NCBI GenBank assembly: GCA_001599755.1
Contig: BCHX01000012.1
Span: 124,001 to 188,000, forward strand
Direction: 5' to 3'
Length of the DNA: 64,000 nt
Origin: Gliomastix tumulicola
Taxonomy: Eukaryota; Ascomycota; Sordariomycetes; Hypocreales; Bionectriaceae
The notes beneath the pieces were generated by a model that worked only from the letters and a program-made list of their open reading frames with translations, had not been told where the DNA came from and searched no databases. Shown here piece after piece: positions 22,271-34,295 of this stretch (positions are counted from its first letter, which is position 1; the number at the start of each line of letters is the position of its first letter). Made by a program: the position numbers and the translations under genes.

Positions 22271-23259
22271 TCTTAGCGACAGAGCATTTTGGCAGCGTAG
22301 CCTACAATTAAAAAAACAAAACCTCGCCATCCACTACATCCTATCCGTTTGAATTAACTAGATCGACAGCGAGAGCTCGCAAGCTTCAGCTGTTAGCAAG
22401 GAATCCATCCGACCATGGATGGTTAGGCGTACAGTGTTTCCCCACAGTGTTGATGTCAGTTCGCACCACTTCAATATCCCACTTATTTCTGACGCCCCAG
22501 CGCCGCTCTCTGTAAGAGAGCAACGGATGCTGTGGATAGCCTCAAGCTTCCATGTTTTCCGTTCCGCCTTTGCCTTGAGCCCGTCGTCAACCATTTTCTA
22601 TTGGGCTTCAGCCACCGTATGCGTCACCGCGACTCAGCAAAGCCCAGAGGCGAGCGCCCTCTTCGGATGTTCATGTGACGCACTTTCCTCCCAACCTCTG
22701 AGGATGGCCGCTTGCGACGGCCCTGCCCCAGCTCCCGCCCTTCGATAACTGCTCTGAAGCGCGCCTACCTACCACACGAACTTCTCCCAACCACTCCTCG
22801 CTCCCTCGATCTCGCGAGACGCTTCAATACACATATCCACCCCTTCCCAGACGACTTCAATCACGACCGAAACCTCGAGCGCTTCGCTGTCGCGTGGCAA
22901 GTCCAGGGCTAGAAGGCACAATCAATTACAAGACCAGGTTCGTCGCCACCATGCTGCTTGCTTCGGTCGCCCAGCTTGCGCGAATTTCCCCCGCGTCCTC
23001 TGCCCGTTCTCTTTCTCTTCCGCCTTCTCTCTCGATCCCGTCGCTCGCCTCTGTCTTTTGTTGATTAAATGGACTCCTGAAATTCATACGTCTGGAATCG
23101 GCTTCCTCGCGCGTTTCGGTTTTTTTTAGTCCTTCCTCTGCCTCTTACATCTTACCGTCTGCCATCATTTCTTTGACATAACTACCTACCTACCTACCTA
23201 TCTACCTGCCTGCCTACCTGCCTGCCTACCTGCCGAGTTACCAACTGCATCGCGACGCC
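22271..23259. other. intergenic region
   Basis: No gene is supported. The last 400 bp are pyrimidine-rich, typical of a fungal promoter and leader, and include the tetranucleotide run at 23182-23234 immediately before the SGF29 start. Confidence 0.45.
23182..23234 (+). repeat. TACC/TGCC tetranucleotide microsatellite
   Basis: About thirteen tetramers of TACC interspersed with TGCC and one TATC end 25 bp before the ATG of SGF29, so the run probably lies in its 5' untranslated leader. Length variation here could affect translation (inference). Confidence 0.85.
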
Positions 23260-24375
23260 ATGAGCTCCGACAAGGAGAGCCAGACCCCTCCTAACAAGAG
23301 GCGAAAGCACGGGCATCGCAGGGCTGACTCGAATCTCAAAGAAGACCGAAACGACCTCGAACTCAACAAGATGTCGGCGCGCAATCGCAGCGGGCGCGGG
23401 TCCAACCGGAACAACCCGAACAATGAGCACGGCGAGGAGGTGCAGGTCTGGGAGTCGATCAAGGGCGGCATCCACGACGTGGTCGGCGGGGTACGGACCG
23501 AGAGCGACAACCTGAAGAGGCTCGTCGACATGGACAAGCAGCTGGGCGCCATGAACCCGGACGACATCCCCGTGCACATGCTTAAGGAGATGGAGCAGGG
23601 CTGCCGTGCGGGCGTCAAGATCACGGAGGAGAACATCAACAAGGCCAAGGAGGTCATTGAGCGGCTCGAGTTGCTCAAGGCGGTCGTATCGGGCCCGTCT
23701 GCACTTCCCGGCCCGAGCAAGAGGGGTGCTGCGAAGGACACGACGGCGTCCGCGGCGCTGTACGACTTCGAGCCCGCGAGCGAATCGTCAGTCCCGAGCC
23801 CCCACGGGAGCGCCTCGACGCGCAAGTACGGCGAGAGAGCCAGCACACGCGACCGGGAGCGCGAGAAGGAGCGGGATACTAGTATACCCCCCAAGGCGGA
23901 CAGCGTGGAGCCGCATGGCGCTTCCACGCCGCAGCCCTCGGGACCGGGCGTGAATCACAAGTCCAAGGTGACCTTCTCCAAGGGCGAGACGGTCGCCTTC
24001 CGACCCAAGCCCAACTCGGGCGAACCGCCGTCGGACTGGATACTAGGTGAGGTGGCACAGGTGCTCGGCGAGGGCAAGTCCCGCCGATACAAGGTCCTGG
24101 ACATTGAGCCGGATGACCATAGCAAGCAGAAGGAGTGCCGGACCAGCGCAAGCAGCATGATACACATCACCCCCGAGAGCCAGGCGGCCGCCCTACCAGA
24201 CTGGGAGCCCAAGACGACCGTGCTCGCGCTCTATCCTAACACGACGACCTTCTACATGGCTGAGGTGCACAGCATGGGCGAGGACGGCCGCGTCAATCTC
24301 CAATTCGAGGGGGAGAGCGACTCGACGACGCTCCAGCAAGTGGAGAGGCGGTTCGTCATCGAATACCGACCGTAG
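23260..24375 (+). CDS. SGF29: SAGA-associated factor 29 (tandem Tudor H3K4me reader)
   Basis: This intronless frame gives 371 residues. An N-terminal basic region is followed by predicted helices (about 60-145, from VWESIKGGIHDVV to KAKEVIERLELLK) and a Ser/Pro-rich linker. The C-terminal SGF29 double-Tudor domain spans about 235-371. Recognisable parts are GETVAFRPKP, DWILGEVAQVLGEGKSRRYK, VLDIEPDD and, in the second Tudor, VLALYPNTTTFYMAEVHS. SGF29 binds di- and trimethylated H3K4 and recruits the SAGA/SLIK acetyltransferase to promoters. Many fungal homologues begin near the internal MSARNRSGRG (Met38 at 23371), so the first 37 residues may be an extension or untranslated leader. Direct contact of the ATG with the TACC repeat leader leaves the start uncertain. 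Confidence 0.93.
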   Translation: MSSDKESQTPPNKRRKHGHRRADSNLKEDRNDLELNKMSARNRSGRGSNRNNPNNEHGEEVQVWESIKGGIHDVVGGVRTESDNLKRLVDMDKQLGAMNPDDIPVHMLKEMEQGCRAGVKITEENINKAKEVIERLELLKAVVSGPSALPGPSKRGAAKDTTASAALYDFEPASESSVPSPHGSASTRKYGERASTRDREREKERDTSIPPKADSVEPHGASTPQPSGPGVNHKSKVTFSKGETVAFRPKPNSGEPPSDWILGEVAQVLGEGKSRRYKVLDIEPDDHSKQKECRTSASSMIHITPESQAAALPDWEPKTTVLALYPNTTTFYMAEVHSMGEDGRVNLQFEGESDSTTLQQVERRFVIEYRP

Positions 24376-25180
24376 GGCCTTGTCAAAAAGAGCAGGGGCC
24401 TTTGCATGCGTCTGCATCGAGAATGCATCGAGTGTTTGATGTGCGTATCTGCTGCCGGTACGGTATCGGCTAGGCAGAGCTTACAATGTGCTACTTCTAC
24501 CTGACGAAGTCGGAGACGAGACGGGATGTTTGCTCTTGGGCGTTCAGGGGATACCGGAGTTGGTTGGGGGCGGGACACTCACGATATTAGATGACGGGAA
24601 ACCTGGGCTTAGTGGTATGTGTCTATCTGTCTATTATTATTATTATTATTATCATCATCGCTTCATCGGTTGCAACAACATCAATGCAATGGCGTTTATC
24701 TCAACGTTGACGATGACGACGGACAAGCCGTGCCAATGCGTGATGGTAATCTCCAATTCCCAGATGTTGGGATTTAGCGCCTCGTTAGGGGCTTGTTAGG
24801 GGGGGATCAGGGGCCACATGGCGCAGTTCCAGCGGATAGCGGCTGTCCCGGGGCGCAGTCAGGTACCCGATGGTTCTGTCAGGCCATGCCTGTTCAGGCC
24901 TTTTGGGGGCATTTAGGCCTCCTGGGCGCCTGCAGGGGCAATCTTATCAAGTTATCGCAGACACCGCCCGGGCGCAACCTAAACTTTTTCGGCGCCCGCC
25001 CAAATCTTCGACAGTGAAACCTCATCGCCTCCTTTTTGCTCCCCCACAATCTCCCTCCCACCCCCAAACGTCCAAGTGCCGGCCTGACAGTCGCTCATTT
25101 CTCCTGTGTCCCCTCCTTCTCCTCCTCCTCCTCCTCCTCCTCCTCCTCCTCTTCCTGCATCCCTCGCGAGTCCCTCCTTT
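24376..25180. other. intergenic region between SGF29 and the Arf gene
   Basis: No gene is seen. An ATT/ATC trinucleotide run lies at 24633-24660 and a CTC/TCC run at about 25118-25151. The stretch 24900-25000 is rich in GGCGCC-like palindromes. Confidence 0.45.
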
Positions 25181-26371
<1,191 letters not shown>

Positions 26372-27219
26372 ACGGACGAAGTCACAACAACAACAACAAC
26401 ATAAGAACACTCGAACCTACCAATGGAAACAACCGCAAGTCCTGCCCCCGAGAAAGACACCAAACGCCGGCCTTCCTCGACATCCCCCCCGGGCGATAAC
26501 CGAACACCGTCCTTCACCCCGGCCGAGTTACGAACGCCCCTTTTCTCTCTTCTTGATATGTCGACCGCAGCAGCAAGGAAAGCGTTTTCTTTTCTGTATG
26601 ATATCCCCAAGAATACCCGCTCCTCGATCTTCTATAATAATTCTTGCCCTTTTTGTTACCCCTTTTCCCCCCCATCCCTTTGCGGCTCTTTAGCCTTCTT
26701 TTCTCACCGCCTTCTCTTTGATGGGCGGCCTTCTTTCTTCTTGCTTCACGTCCCGGTCATCGATGGATAGCGATACTAGGCCACGGGTAGTTTCGTGTCG
26801 TGCCTCAGAGGGGAGGAGCGAGCTGTTTGGTGCCCCGTCTTGGGAAGAGAGGCAACGGGGGAAGTGCTATCAGATTGTTTGTGTCGCAGGAGGACGGGAC
26901 GATGAGCGAGTGCACGGAGAAGATCAATATGTGTATACAAATAATGACATTTCGTCGCCTCTGTTTGTACAGTTGTAGAGGCTACCGAATCCTTAATCCG
27001 ACAGTAAAAGAAACCCAGTGTTAAAAATCCGCGATGCCCGCCCGTCCGTCCGTCCGATGTAACATGCCCGTCAACGCCGTCTATACAGAATACATCTCGG
27101 TAGCCATAAACCCGTCTCCCATAATCATGATAGCCCCGTCCGTGGATAACAAACATAACGCCTTGCAGAAACAACCAGCAGAAACGCAAAAATACGAGAA
27201 CCCCAAGCCCGCCGTAACT
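26372..27219. other. convergent intergenic region (Arf6 / SSN3)
   Basis: The two flanking genes converge here, so this holds two 3' untranslated regions and their polyadenylation signals. A CAA repeat follows the Arf stop codon at about 26384-26400. No gene is supported. Confidence 0.5.
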
Positions 27220-28782
27220 CTAATCCTTGACCCTCTTGGGCGGCCGCGAGAGCAGATCGTCCGCCCCGACGAGCGTCCGCTTCGTCCCCGGCAGGCTGCT
27301 CGTCCGGATGTCGTTGTCGTCCTGGCTGACGCGGCGGTGCGGGTACTCGACCTTGAGCCCCTCGAACGCGTTCTGGAGGACGCGGTCGCCCGTGGAGAAG
27401 AAGGGGTGCTGCAGCGCCTGGGCGGCGGTGAGGCGCTTCTGCGGGTCGTACTCGAGCAGGCCGGAGAGCAGCTTGTACCCTTCGGCGCCGAGCGAGGACA
27501 GCGGCGAGACGGCCGGCTGCTGCTGGCCCTGCTGGTGCGAGTGCTGGCTGCTGCCGCCGCCGCCGCCGCCGCCGGAGTCCCGGTGGGACGAGGAGTGGGA
27601 TGAGGAGGAGGAGCCGGGCCCGCCGGCGTGGTTGATGGTGTTGTAGTACCACTTCTCGAGGCTGGACGTGCTGGGGTAGTCCCTCGCGGACCTGTGAGAC
27701 GACGAAGAAGAATGGTGGTGGTGGCTATTATTGTGGTGGTGGTGATGATGGTGGTGGCTGTGGCCACCGTGATCCGGTGGCGGGCGCACGGTGCTGAGCT
27801 GCGGGTAGTCGGGCATGTTCTGGACGAGGGGCCAGCGGTCGCGCGAGGGCAGGCCCATGATCTCGACGATCTTCTGCATCTGGTTCTTCTGGAAGGGCAC
27901 CTGCTTCTTGTTGTCCATCTTGGCCTCCTCTCCCTTGAAGATGGGCCGCAGGGAGAGCAGCTCGGCGAAGATGCAGCCGATGGCCCAGAGGTCGATGGCG
28001 GGCGTGTAGTGGTACGAGCCGAGGATCAGCTCGGGCGCGCGGTACCAGATGGTCACGACGACCTTGTCGCCGCCGTACAGGGAGGCGAGCGGCTTGTCCA
28101 TGCGGCGGGCGAGGCCCAGATCACCAATCTTGACGCGGCCGCTGTCGGTGACCATGATGTTGGCGGGCTTCAGGTCGCGGTGCAGCACCCAGCTCGAGTG
28201 CAGGTAGTGGCAGCCGTTGAGCAGCTGGAAGAGCAGCGACTTGACGACGGTCGCGGGGATGGGCCGCCGCGGACCGGGCGGCTGCGTCGTGTGGTGGTGG
28301 ATGATCTGCAGCAGGTCGTGCTCGGCGTACTCGAAGACCATGAAGATGCACTTGTCCTCCAGGATGGTCTCGACGAGCCGGACGACGTTGGCGTGGCGCA
28401 GCTCGGCGCACAGGCTCATCTCGCGGATGGCCGACTGCGAGATGCCCGTGTAGCTGACCAGCTCGCCCTCCTTGTCGGGCTTGAACTTCTTGATGGCGAC
28501 GTGGCCGACGGGCCGCGTGTGCGGATCGCGCGCGATCATGCTCTCGAGGGCGACGGCGCGCGCGGTCGCCTTGTAGACTCGGCCATAGGTGCCACTGCTG
28601 ATGAAGCCTACGATGCGGTAGCGCTCCGTGACGCGCGTCTTGGGCTCGTACCGCGGGCTGCCGACGCTGCTGCGGTCCCGGTCGCTGTCTAGACGGCCGT
28701 AAGTCGCGGGCGACGACGAGGAGGAGAAGGGGTATTGGTAGAGGGGCGCCGCGCCGCCGCCCGGGCGGAGGCGGAGGCTCAT
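27220..28782 (-). CDS. SSN3: cyclin-dependent kinase 8 (Mediator kinase Ssn3/Srb10)
   Basis: This is intronless, 520 residues from the ATG at 28782. An upstream in-frame ATG at 28914 would add 44 Leu/Ser-rich residues translated from CT-repeat leader, so I reject it. Kinase motifs are glycine loop SSGTYGRVY (62-70), catalytic Lys98 (VAIKK), the cyclin C-binding helix SQSAIREMSL, HRDLKPAN at 201-208, the Srb10-type DLG at 221-223 in place of DFG, and WYRAPE. FKPDKEGE and FKGEEAKMDNKKQVPFQ are CDK8-specific. The kinase works with cyclin C in the Mediator CDK8 module. Residues about 338-430 form a His/Ser/Gly/Gln-rich insertion between kinase subdomains X and XI. The C-terminus ends in a basic PPKRVKD. 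Confidence 0.96.
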   Translation of the reverse strand: MSLRLRPGGGAAPLYQYPFSSSSSPATYGRLDSDRDRSSVGSPRYEPKTRVTERYRIVGFISSGTYGRVYKATARAVALESMIARDPHTRPVGHVAIKKFKPDKEGELVSYTGISQSAIREMSLCAELRHANVVRLVETILEDKCIFMVFEYAEHDLLQIIHHHTTQPPGPRRPIPATVVKSLLFQLLNGCHYLHSSWVLHRDLKPANIMVTDSGRVKIGDLGLARRMDKPLASLYGGDKVVVTIWYRAPELILGSYHYTPAIDLWAIGCIFAELLSLRPIFKGEEAKMDNKKQVPFQKNQMQKIVEIMGLPSRDRWPLVQNMPDYPQLSTVRPPPDHGGHSHHHHHHHHNNSHHHHSSSSSHRSARDYPSTSSLEKWYYNTINHAGGPGSSSSSHSSSHRDSGGGGGGGSSQHSHQQGQQQPAVSPLSSLGAEGYKLLSGLLEYDPQKRLTAAQALQHPFFSTGDRVLQNAFEGLKVEYPHRRVSQDDNDIRTSSLPGTKRTLVGADDLLSRPPKRVKD

Positions 28783-29757
28783 TGCGGGTGGCTCTGCTAG
28801 CAGCAGCAGCAGCAGCAGCCCGGTGATGGGGAGGGAAGCGTGAGGGGAGATGGTGAGGCGGGCGGGATGGAGGAGGAGGAGGAGGAGAGGGAGAGAGAGG
28901 GAGAGAGGGAGCACGAGACGACGTGGCGTCCCCTGAGCAAGTGAAGCGAAGCGAAGTGAGCTGGTGGTACGAGGTGGACCGAACGTCGGGGAATTAATTA
29001 ATCCCCAGGTCCTGCTCGGTCCAGATCCCGAGTCCCGAGCGCAGTTAGACTATCCCTCACGTTATCCCCAGTGAAGTGCGGCGCGATTGCGGCCACGGAT
29101 GCGACAGGGCTGCGATGGATGCCCCGGAGGAGCAGAGAAAAAGAGGGAGGAACGGCCTGACTGACCTTGATCATCAGAATGGTCATGGCTACCCATCTTG
29201 AAACTGTCTGTTGTGTCCTTCGACTGTCGCTCCAGTGAGAGTGTGTGTGTGTGTGCTACGATAATGATGCCATCGATGTCGGCGATGGAAGCTGAAGATG
29301 GAGGGGCTCACAGCGTCTCTGGGGCAGATGCGACGGTGCTATCGCGAGGCTGCTGCATGTGCACTTTTTACGAGACATGTCTGGATCGCAGGCGGCCTGC
29401 AGGGCGAACCAACAAGGCACTTCCCGTCCCGCGTCTTCATTATGCCTCAATCTGCTCTAGGGTAGGCAGATCCGAGGCAAGGGAGGGCATCCCATTGGCC
29501 ATCCCACTCGGCGTTAACGTGCCATTGAGGATGCCACGTCGTCATGCACCTAAGATACTAGGTACTACTAGTAGTAACTTGAAGCAATCAGCCACTCAGC
29601 CGTTCCAGCAGTGTTTCATATGCACAAGTATTTTGTATTTTTGAGGCTAAACAGCAGGCAGGCCAACCGAGAACCCCTCTCCAAACTCGGTCTATCAGAC
29701 AATGTAGTAATAGTACGAAGTCCAGTGCAGTCCATACACACACACATACACACCCCC
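28783..29757. other. SSN3 promoter and ARP2 3' region
   Basis: The first 130 bp contain (CAG)6 at 28801-28818 and a purine-rich GAGGAG tract that form the SSN3 leader. A GT run lies near 29238-29254. No gene is supported. The stretch next to 29757 is the 3' untranslated end of ARP2. Confidence 0.5.
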
Positions 29758-31102
29758 TTATCGCGGCCCCAGCTTCTCCAGCACCCTCGCGCCCTGCTCC
29801 TCCCACTCCGCCTTGGTCACCCACATGCTCTCCTTGTCGGCCATGATGTTGGCCAGCACGGCGCCGCCCAGGAAGACCATGTGCCTCCTCCGCGGCGGGT
29901 CCTCGATGCGCACCTTGAACTTGCTGAGGCGCTCCGGGTTGCCCTGCAGGGCGCGCGTAAGCCACAGCTGCTTGAGCTCCTTCTCGAGGCGCGAGGGCAG
30001 GCCCGGGTACATGCTGCTGCCGCCGGACAGGACGATGGCCTTGAAGAGCGAGGCGCGGATGTCGACGTCGGCGGACTGGATGGTGTTGAAGAGGAACTCG
30101 CCGAGGCCGGGGGACTCGCTGTCGACGAGGTGCGGCTGGAAGAGGCACTCGGGGGCCTCGAAGCGCTCGCTGCCGACGCGGATGACGCGGCCGTCGGGCA
30201 GCGTGTAGTTCTCGACGAGCACCGTCGTGTCCTCGCTCAGGTGCTTGTCGAGCTCCAGGTCGTACGACACGTAGCAGAGCTTCTCCTTGATCTGGCGCAC
30301 CGTCTCGAAGTCGGCCGTCCGGTTGAGGGCGTAGCCGCGGCGGAGCAGCAGCTTGATGAGGTTGCGCGTCACGTCGCGGCCGGCGACGTCGAGCCGCTTC
30401 GTGAGGTGGTTGAGCACGACGGACTCGTACACGGGGACGATGTGCGTGACGCCGTCTCCGGAGTCGACGACGACGCCCGAGCTGAGGCCTGCGAAATCAC
30501 ATGAATGTCAGCCCAAGCATTCAAGAGCCACCGTAGTCACCGTAGAGTAGATAATCGTACCCTGCGCGTACAAGGCGAGCACCGCCTGGATGGCGACGTA
30601 GACACCGCCAAACTCGTACCGGTCAAACATGACCTCGCACATCTTCTCCCTGTTCTTGAGCGGGTTCATGGGCGGCTCCGTCAACAGGATCTTCTGCCCG
30701 CGCGTGTCGACCTTGAGCTTCTCGAAGAAGGTGTAGTCCCAGAGGTGCTGCATGTCGTCCCACTTCTTGACGATGCCGTTCTCCATCGGGTAGCTGACCT
30801 GGAGCATCGTCCGCGCGGCCGCCGCCTCGTCGCCGCACATGATGTCCTTGATGACGATGTCGCTGTCCGTCTTCTCCTCGGAGCGGAGGATGGGCCGGCC
30901 GACGATGGACGGGAACTGGTGCTCGGGGAAGTTCTGCGCTGCGTAGCCGACCTTGAGGAAGCCGGTTCCTCCGTCGAGGACTGCGGGTTGTGGTGGTCAG
31001 TACCATTCATTGGTCTTGATCGTGGCCGGCCTGGACAGAGCGGGGATGTTCTGGGAAGCAGTGTCTGGGAGCAAACGCACCAATGGGCGGAGGGTTGGCC
31101 AT
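29758..31102 (-). CDS. ARP2: actin-related protein 2 (Arp2/3 complex subunit)
   Basis: Exons in reading order are 31081-31102 (only 22 nt), 30561-30980 and 29758-30488, with introns of 100 and 72 bp; the protein is 390 residues. It starts [20 protein letters not shown], showing the actin-fold phosphate loop DGGTGFLK. Typical Arp2 segments follow: [32 protein letters not shown], the second loop [16 protein letters not shown] and [19 protein letters not shown]. Arp2 with Arp3 forms the nucleating dimer of the Arp2/3 complex that branches actin filaments at endocytic patches. The tiny first exon explains why a simple frame search misses the true N-terminus. It is divergent from the Dcg1-like gene 420 bp away. 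Confidence 0.97.
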
Positions 31103-31522
31103 GATGGCGGTGGCAGTGAGAGAGGCGAGTGATTGGAACGAGAGAGAGGGACAGAAAGAGCGTGCACTGGCGGGTGGTGTCGTCGCCCGTGCAGTTCAGC
31201 AACGAGAAGTCAATGGGGGGGGGGGGAGCTTCGGCTTCGTGGCGGAGTGACGCTTGTTGGCTGGAGCTGGCGTTGCAGGTTGTCCGATGGTGGGGCACAA
31301 GCTGACGCTTGCCGTCAGAGCAGCAGCCAGCAAAAAGCAGTAAAAGCCAGCAAAATGCAGCAGAAGCAACAAAAACTGTCACGTGATACCCCGCCACCGA
31401 CATGAAAGTGCAACATTCCTCGACTTGCATCGCCGTTCAACTCAAAGTTGCAGAAGCCTGTTAAGTTAGAACTATTTTCATCTAATTCTCCTGTAGTCCT
31501 GCTCCTGCAGCTCGATTTTCAG
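31103..31522. promoter_or_regulatory. bidirectional promoter region, ARP2 / Dcg1-like
   Basis: The two genes diverge from this 420-bp gap, which must hold both promoters. It contains a G12 run at 31215-31226. An A-rich stretch at about 31318-31375 contains imperfect repeats of CAGCAAAA and AGCAGTAAAA. No canonical TATA box is seen. Confidence 0.6.
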
Positions 31523-32444
31523 ATGCCGCACTTCTTGTACCGCATAATGAACGACAAGCCGCCATTCACTCGCGTGACGCGCATACTGGTCATCAATCCC
31601 AACTCATCCCAGGACATGACCAAGGCTATGGAGGCTGCCATCGACGATCTCAAGCTTCAACATGTAAAATTCCCCTCTCTCTACGCGTCTGCAGGACCTT
31701 ACTAGAAAAGGAAAAATTTGTTCAACGAGGTCCCCTCTCTCTAACACCCTACAGCTGATCGACGTCACCACTTACACGGCGCCGCCGTCGGCCCCAGCCA
31801 GCATCAACAACAACGACGACATCAAGGCCAGCCTCTACGCCGTCACCGAGTCCATCGAGGACGGCAAGCTGGACATCAACCCCTACGACGGCATCCTCGT
31901 GGCCTGCTACAGCGTGCACCCGCTCGTGCCCCAGCTCCGGATCTGGCTGGGCGACCGCGACATGGCCAAGCCCGTGACGGGCATCTTCGAGGCGAGCATC
32001 CTGACGGCGCAGCTGCTCGTCGGCCCGCCGAGCAGCGAGTCGTGGGGCATCGTCACGACGGGCACCTTCTGGGAGGATCACCTCGAGCAGGGCGTGCGGG
32101 CGTGTCTCGGGCAGGGCGAGGGCCAGGCGGCGAGTGACATTGACTTCTTTGCTGGGGTCTACACGACGGGTCTCAACGCGGGGGACTTCCACCGCCTGAC
32201 CAGGGAGGAGGTTGACGGGAAACTGATGGTGGCGGCCAAGGAGCTGTTCGAGTCCGGGGGCGTCACCTGCGTGCTCATGGGATGCGCGGGCATGGCTGGG
32301 CTCGAGGGCATCATCCGCGCTGCGGCGGCTGAGGTGAACAACGGGCAGGAGGTCAAGAACTTGCACGTGGTGGACGGCGTCAAGGCGGGAGTCATGCAGC
32401 TTGACCAGGCTATCCGGAGCAGGCAGGTCTTTGGGCCTTCGTAG
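31523..32444 (+). CDS. Asp/Glu/hydantoin racemase family protein (Dcg1-like)
   Basis: Exons 31523-31663 and 31755-32444 (intron 91 bp) encode 276 residues; Met9 at 31547 is an alternative start. The family N-terminus RILVINPNSSQDMTKAM is clear. The two catalytic-type cysteines lie in VACYSVHPLVPQLR and CVLMGCAGMAGLEG, with GIVTTGTFWED between them. Members include bacterial hydantoin and allantoin racemases and yeast Dcg1, whose gene is nitrogen-catabolite regulated. A role in allantoin or hydantoin handling is therefore plausible but not shown by sequence. The protein is expected to be cytosolic, as no signal or membrane segment is visible. It converges with the transporter gene 226 bp downstream. 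Confidence 0.9.
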
Positions 32445-32670
32445 CTGGTTATGCCGATTGATCATGCCAGGAGGGCCAACGGAAGATTCAGCCGCTGGCT
32501 CTCTGACAATCACTGACGTGCTCTCGCATCATACATGCAGAAACCTAAGCATTAGGGGAGAGACATCAATTGTTCGTTCGTAATATTCCAAAAGGGAAAT
32601 TTCCTATACATGACTCCGTGTATGACTCCGTATATCCGTCCGGCTGTGTGTTTTTTTTTCTTCGTAACAA

Positions 32671-34295
32671 TCAAGAGTTTCGCTTCCAAACCTCGTCAAG
32701 ATCCTTCTTGTCCTTGGTCTCGGGCACCTTCCAGGACACGAAGATGGCCGAGAAGATGGCCAGACCCGAGAAGATGAAGTACACCCACCCGGCACCGCCA
32801 AGGGCGTTGTTGAGCGCCCGGTTGACAATGGGGAAGAACTGGGCGACGAGGAAGGTGGCGATGTAGCTGGCACCGAGCGCCCAGCTCTGCGTCGCGCCCA
32901 CGGCCTCGGGGCCGACGAGCTCGGAGGCGAGGATGAAGGGCACGGGGCCCAGACCGACGCCGAAGAAGGCCACGAAGAAGAGCACGGCGACGGCGGAGAG
33001 GACCTTGACGCCGAAGACGATGCTCAGCGCGAGGACGAGGGACGAGGTGCCCTGGCCGGCGATGGAGAGCAGCAGACACGTCTTGCGGCCGAGGCGGTCC
33101 GGCAGCGGGGCGAAGACGAGCGTGCTGATGAGGTTGGCGAGCGAGATGAAGATGGTGAGCAGGGCCGAGGAGATGGGCAGGAGGTCGGCGAGCAGGGACA
33201 CCGAGTACATGACGATGGAGTTGATGCCGCACGCCTGCTGGGCGCACATGACGCCGATGACGGCGATGATGGCAGGGCGGCACTGGGGGTCCTTGACGAC
33301 GTCGATGAAGCCCATGTGACGGGGCTTCGAGGGCTCGTCCTCGGGGAGAGGAGCGGCGCCGCCGTTGGCCTGGTAGTCGAGCAGACGGGCCTCCTCGGTG
33401 GGCTCGCTCGCGGCAGCACGGCTGCACGGGCCCCACGACTCGACCTCGGGCGTGATGTCGTAGCCCTTGCCGCGGATCCTCTGCAGGGTCCTCTTGGCCT
33501 TGGGGAGGTTGTGAGCGGCCAGCCACGCGGGACTCTCAGCAATGACGACCGACCCCAGCCCCTGGGCGGCACCGATGCAAGCACCGACGGCCAGAATCCA
33601 GCGCCACATGATGCCGTGGCTCAGGAAATATCCGAGCGTCTGGGCGGCCAGGATGCCCACGTTGATCGAGACCTGGGTCATGGAGCCAAAGGTGCCCTTC
33701 TCGTCCGGCGGGGCAATCTCGCTGATGTACAGGGGCACGATGACGGTCGAGGAGCCGGCGGCCACTCCGCCGAGGAAGCGGCCAAAGGACATGAGAGGCG
33801 CGACGGGGGAGAAGGTCGCAACGAGGGAACCGGCGGTGTAGAAGACGGCGGCGAGACGCATCGACGGGCGGCGGCCGTAGCGAGAGGAGAGCGGCCCCGC
33901 GGCGAGGGCCCCGAAGAAACCGCCGAGCGTGAACATCGAGGAGACGGTCGCGTAGGCGGCTTCGTCCATCGGGATACAGCGTGGCAGGCTGGCGACGCAA
34001 GTTAGGTAGTTAGCACTCCGGGGAAGCTTTTCCGAACGAGCCGAGGGGGGGGGGGGGCCTGGACGAACAAGTGCCATCGGATGAAGACCGATTCTTTCTT
34101 GCAAGTAATGACATCTTGGGGAGCGTTCAGCTCAGACTGTGAGCAGCAGCAGAGGAGCTGGTGTTAGCGAGTGGTTCTCTGGCAGACCTGTGGGAAGCTT
34201 CCGGGGGGAGAGCTTACGAGATGGTAGCCATACTGCAGCGAGCCGATGCACGCGATGAACAGCACAACGTAGGTGGTGACGCTGCGAGCGCTCAT
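32671..34295 (-). CDS. MFS sugar-porter family transporter (Vps73/YBR241C-like)
   Basis: Exons in reading order are 34218-34295, 34069-34136 and 32671-33988, giving 487 residues. Introns are 81 bp (branch GCTAAC) and 80 bp (branch GCTAAC, with a C13 run). The second donor GTTCGT is non-canonical but is the only phase-2 choice I found that restores the conserved LPRCIPMDEA. Sugar-porter motifs are QYGYH in the first membrane span, SSRYGRRPSM, RFLGGVAAG with PLYISEIAP, AESPAWL, QQACGINSIVMYS, DRLGRK and a degenerate terminal PETKDKKDLDE. About twelve hydrophobic spans fit the fold. The substrate cannot be read. Yeast Vps73 and its paralogue are assigned to vacuolar sorting without a proven cargo. 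Adjacency to the Dcg1-like gene may be chance. Confidence 0.9.

Noticed and set aside
27628..28692. 354-codon open frame on the + strand
   Set aside because: It is the antisense of the SSN3 coding exon and follows its GC-rich codon pattern; the - strand carries the full kinase motifs.
28783..28914. 44-residue hydrophobic N-terminal extension of Ssn3
   Set aside because: The Leu/Ser-rich peptide is simply translated CTC/CTG repeat leader and no Mediator kinase has a signal sequence.
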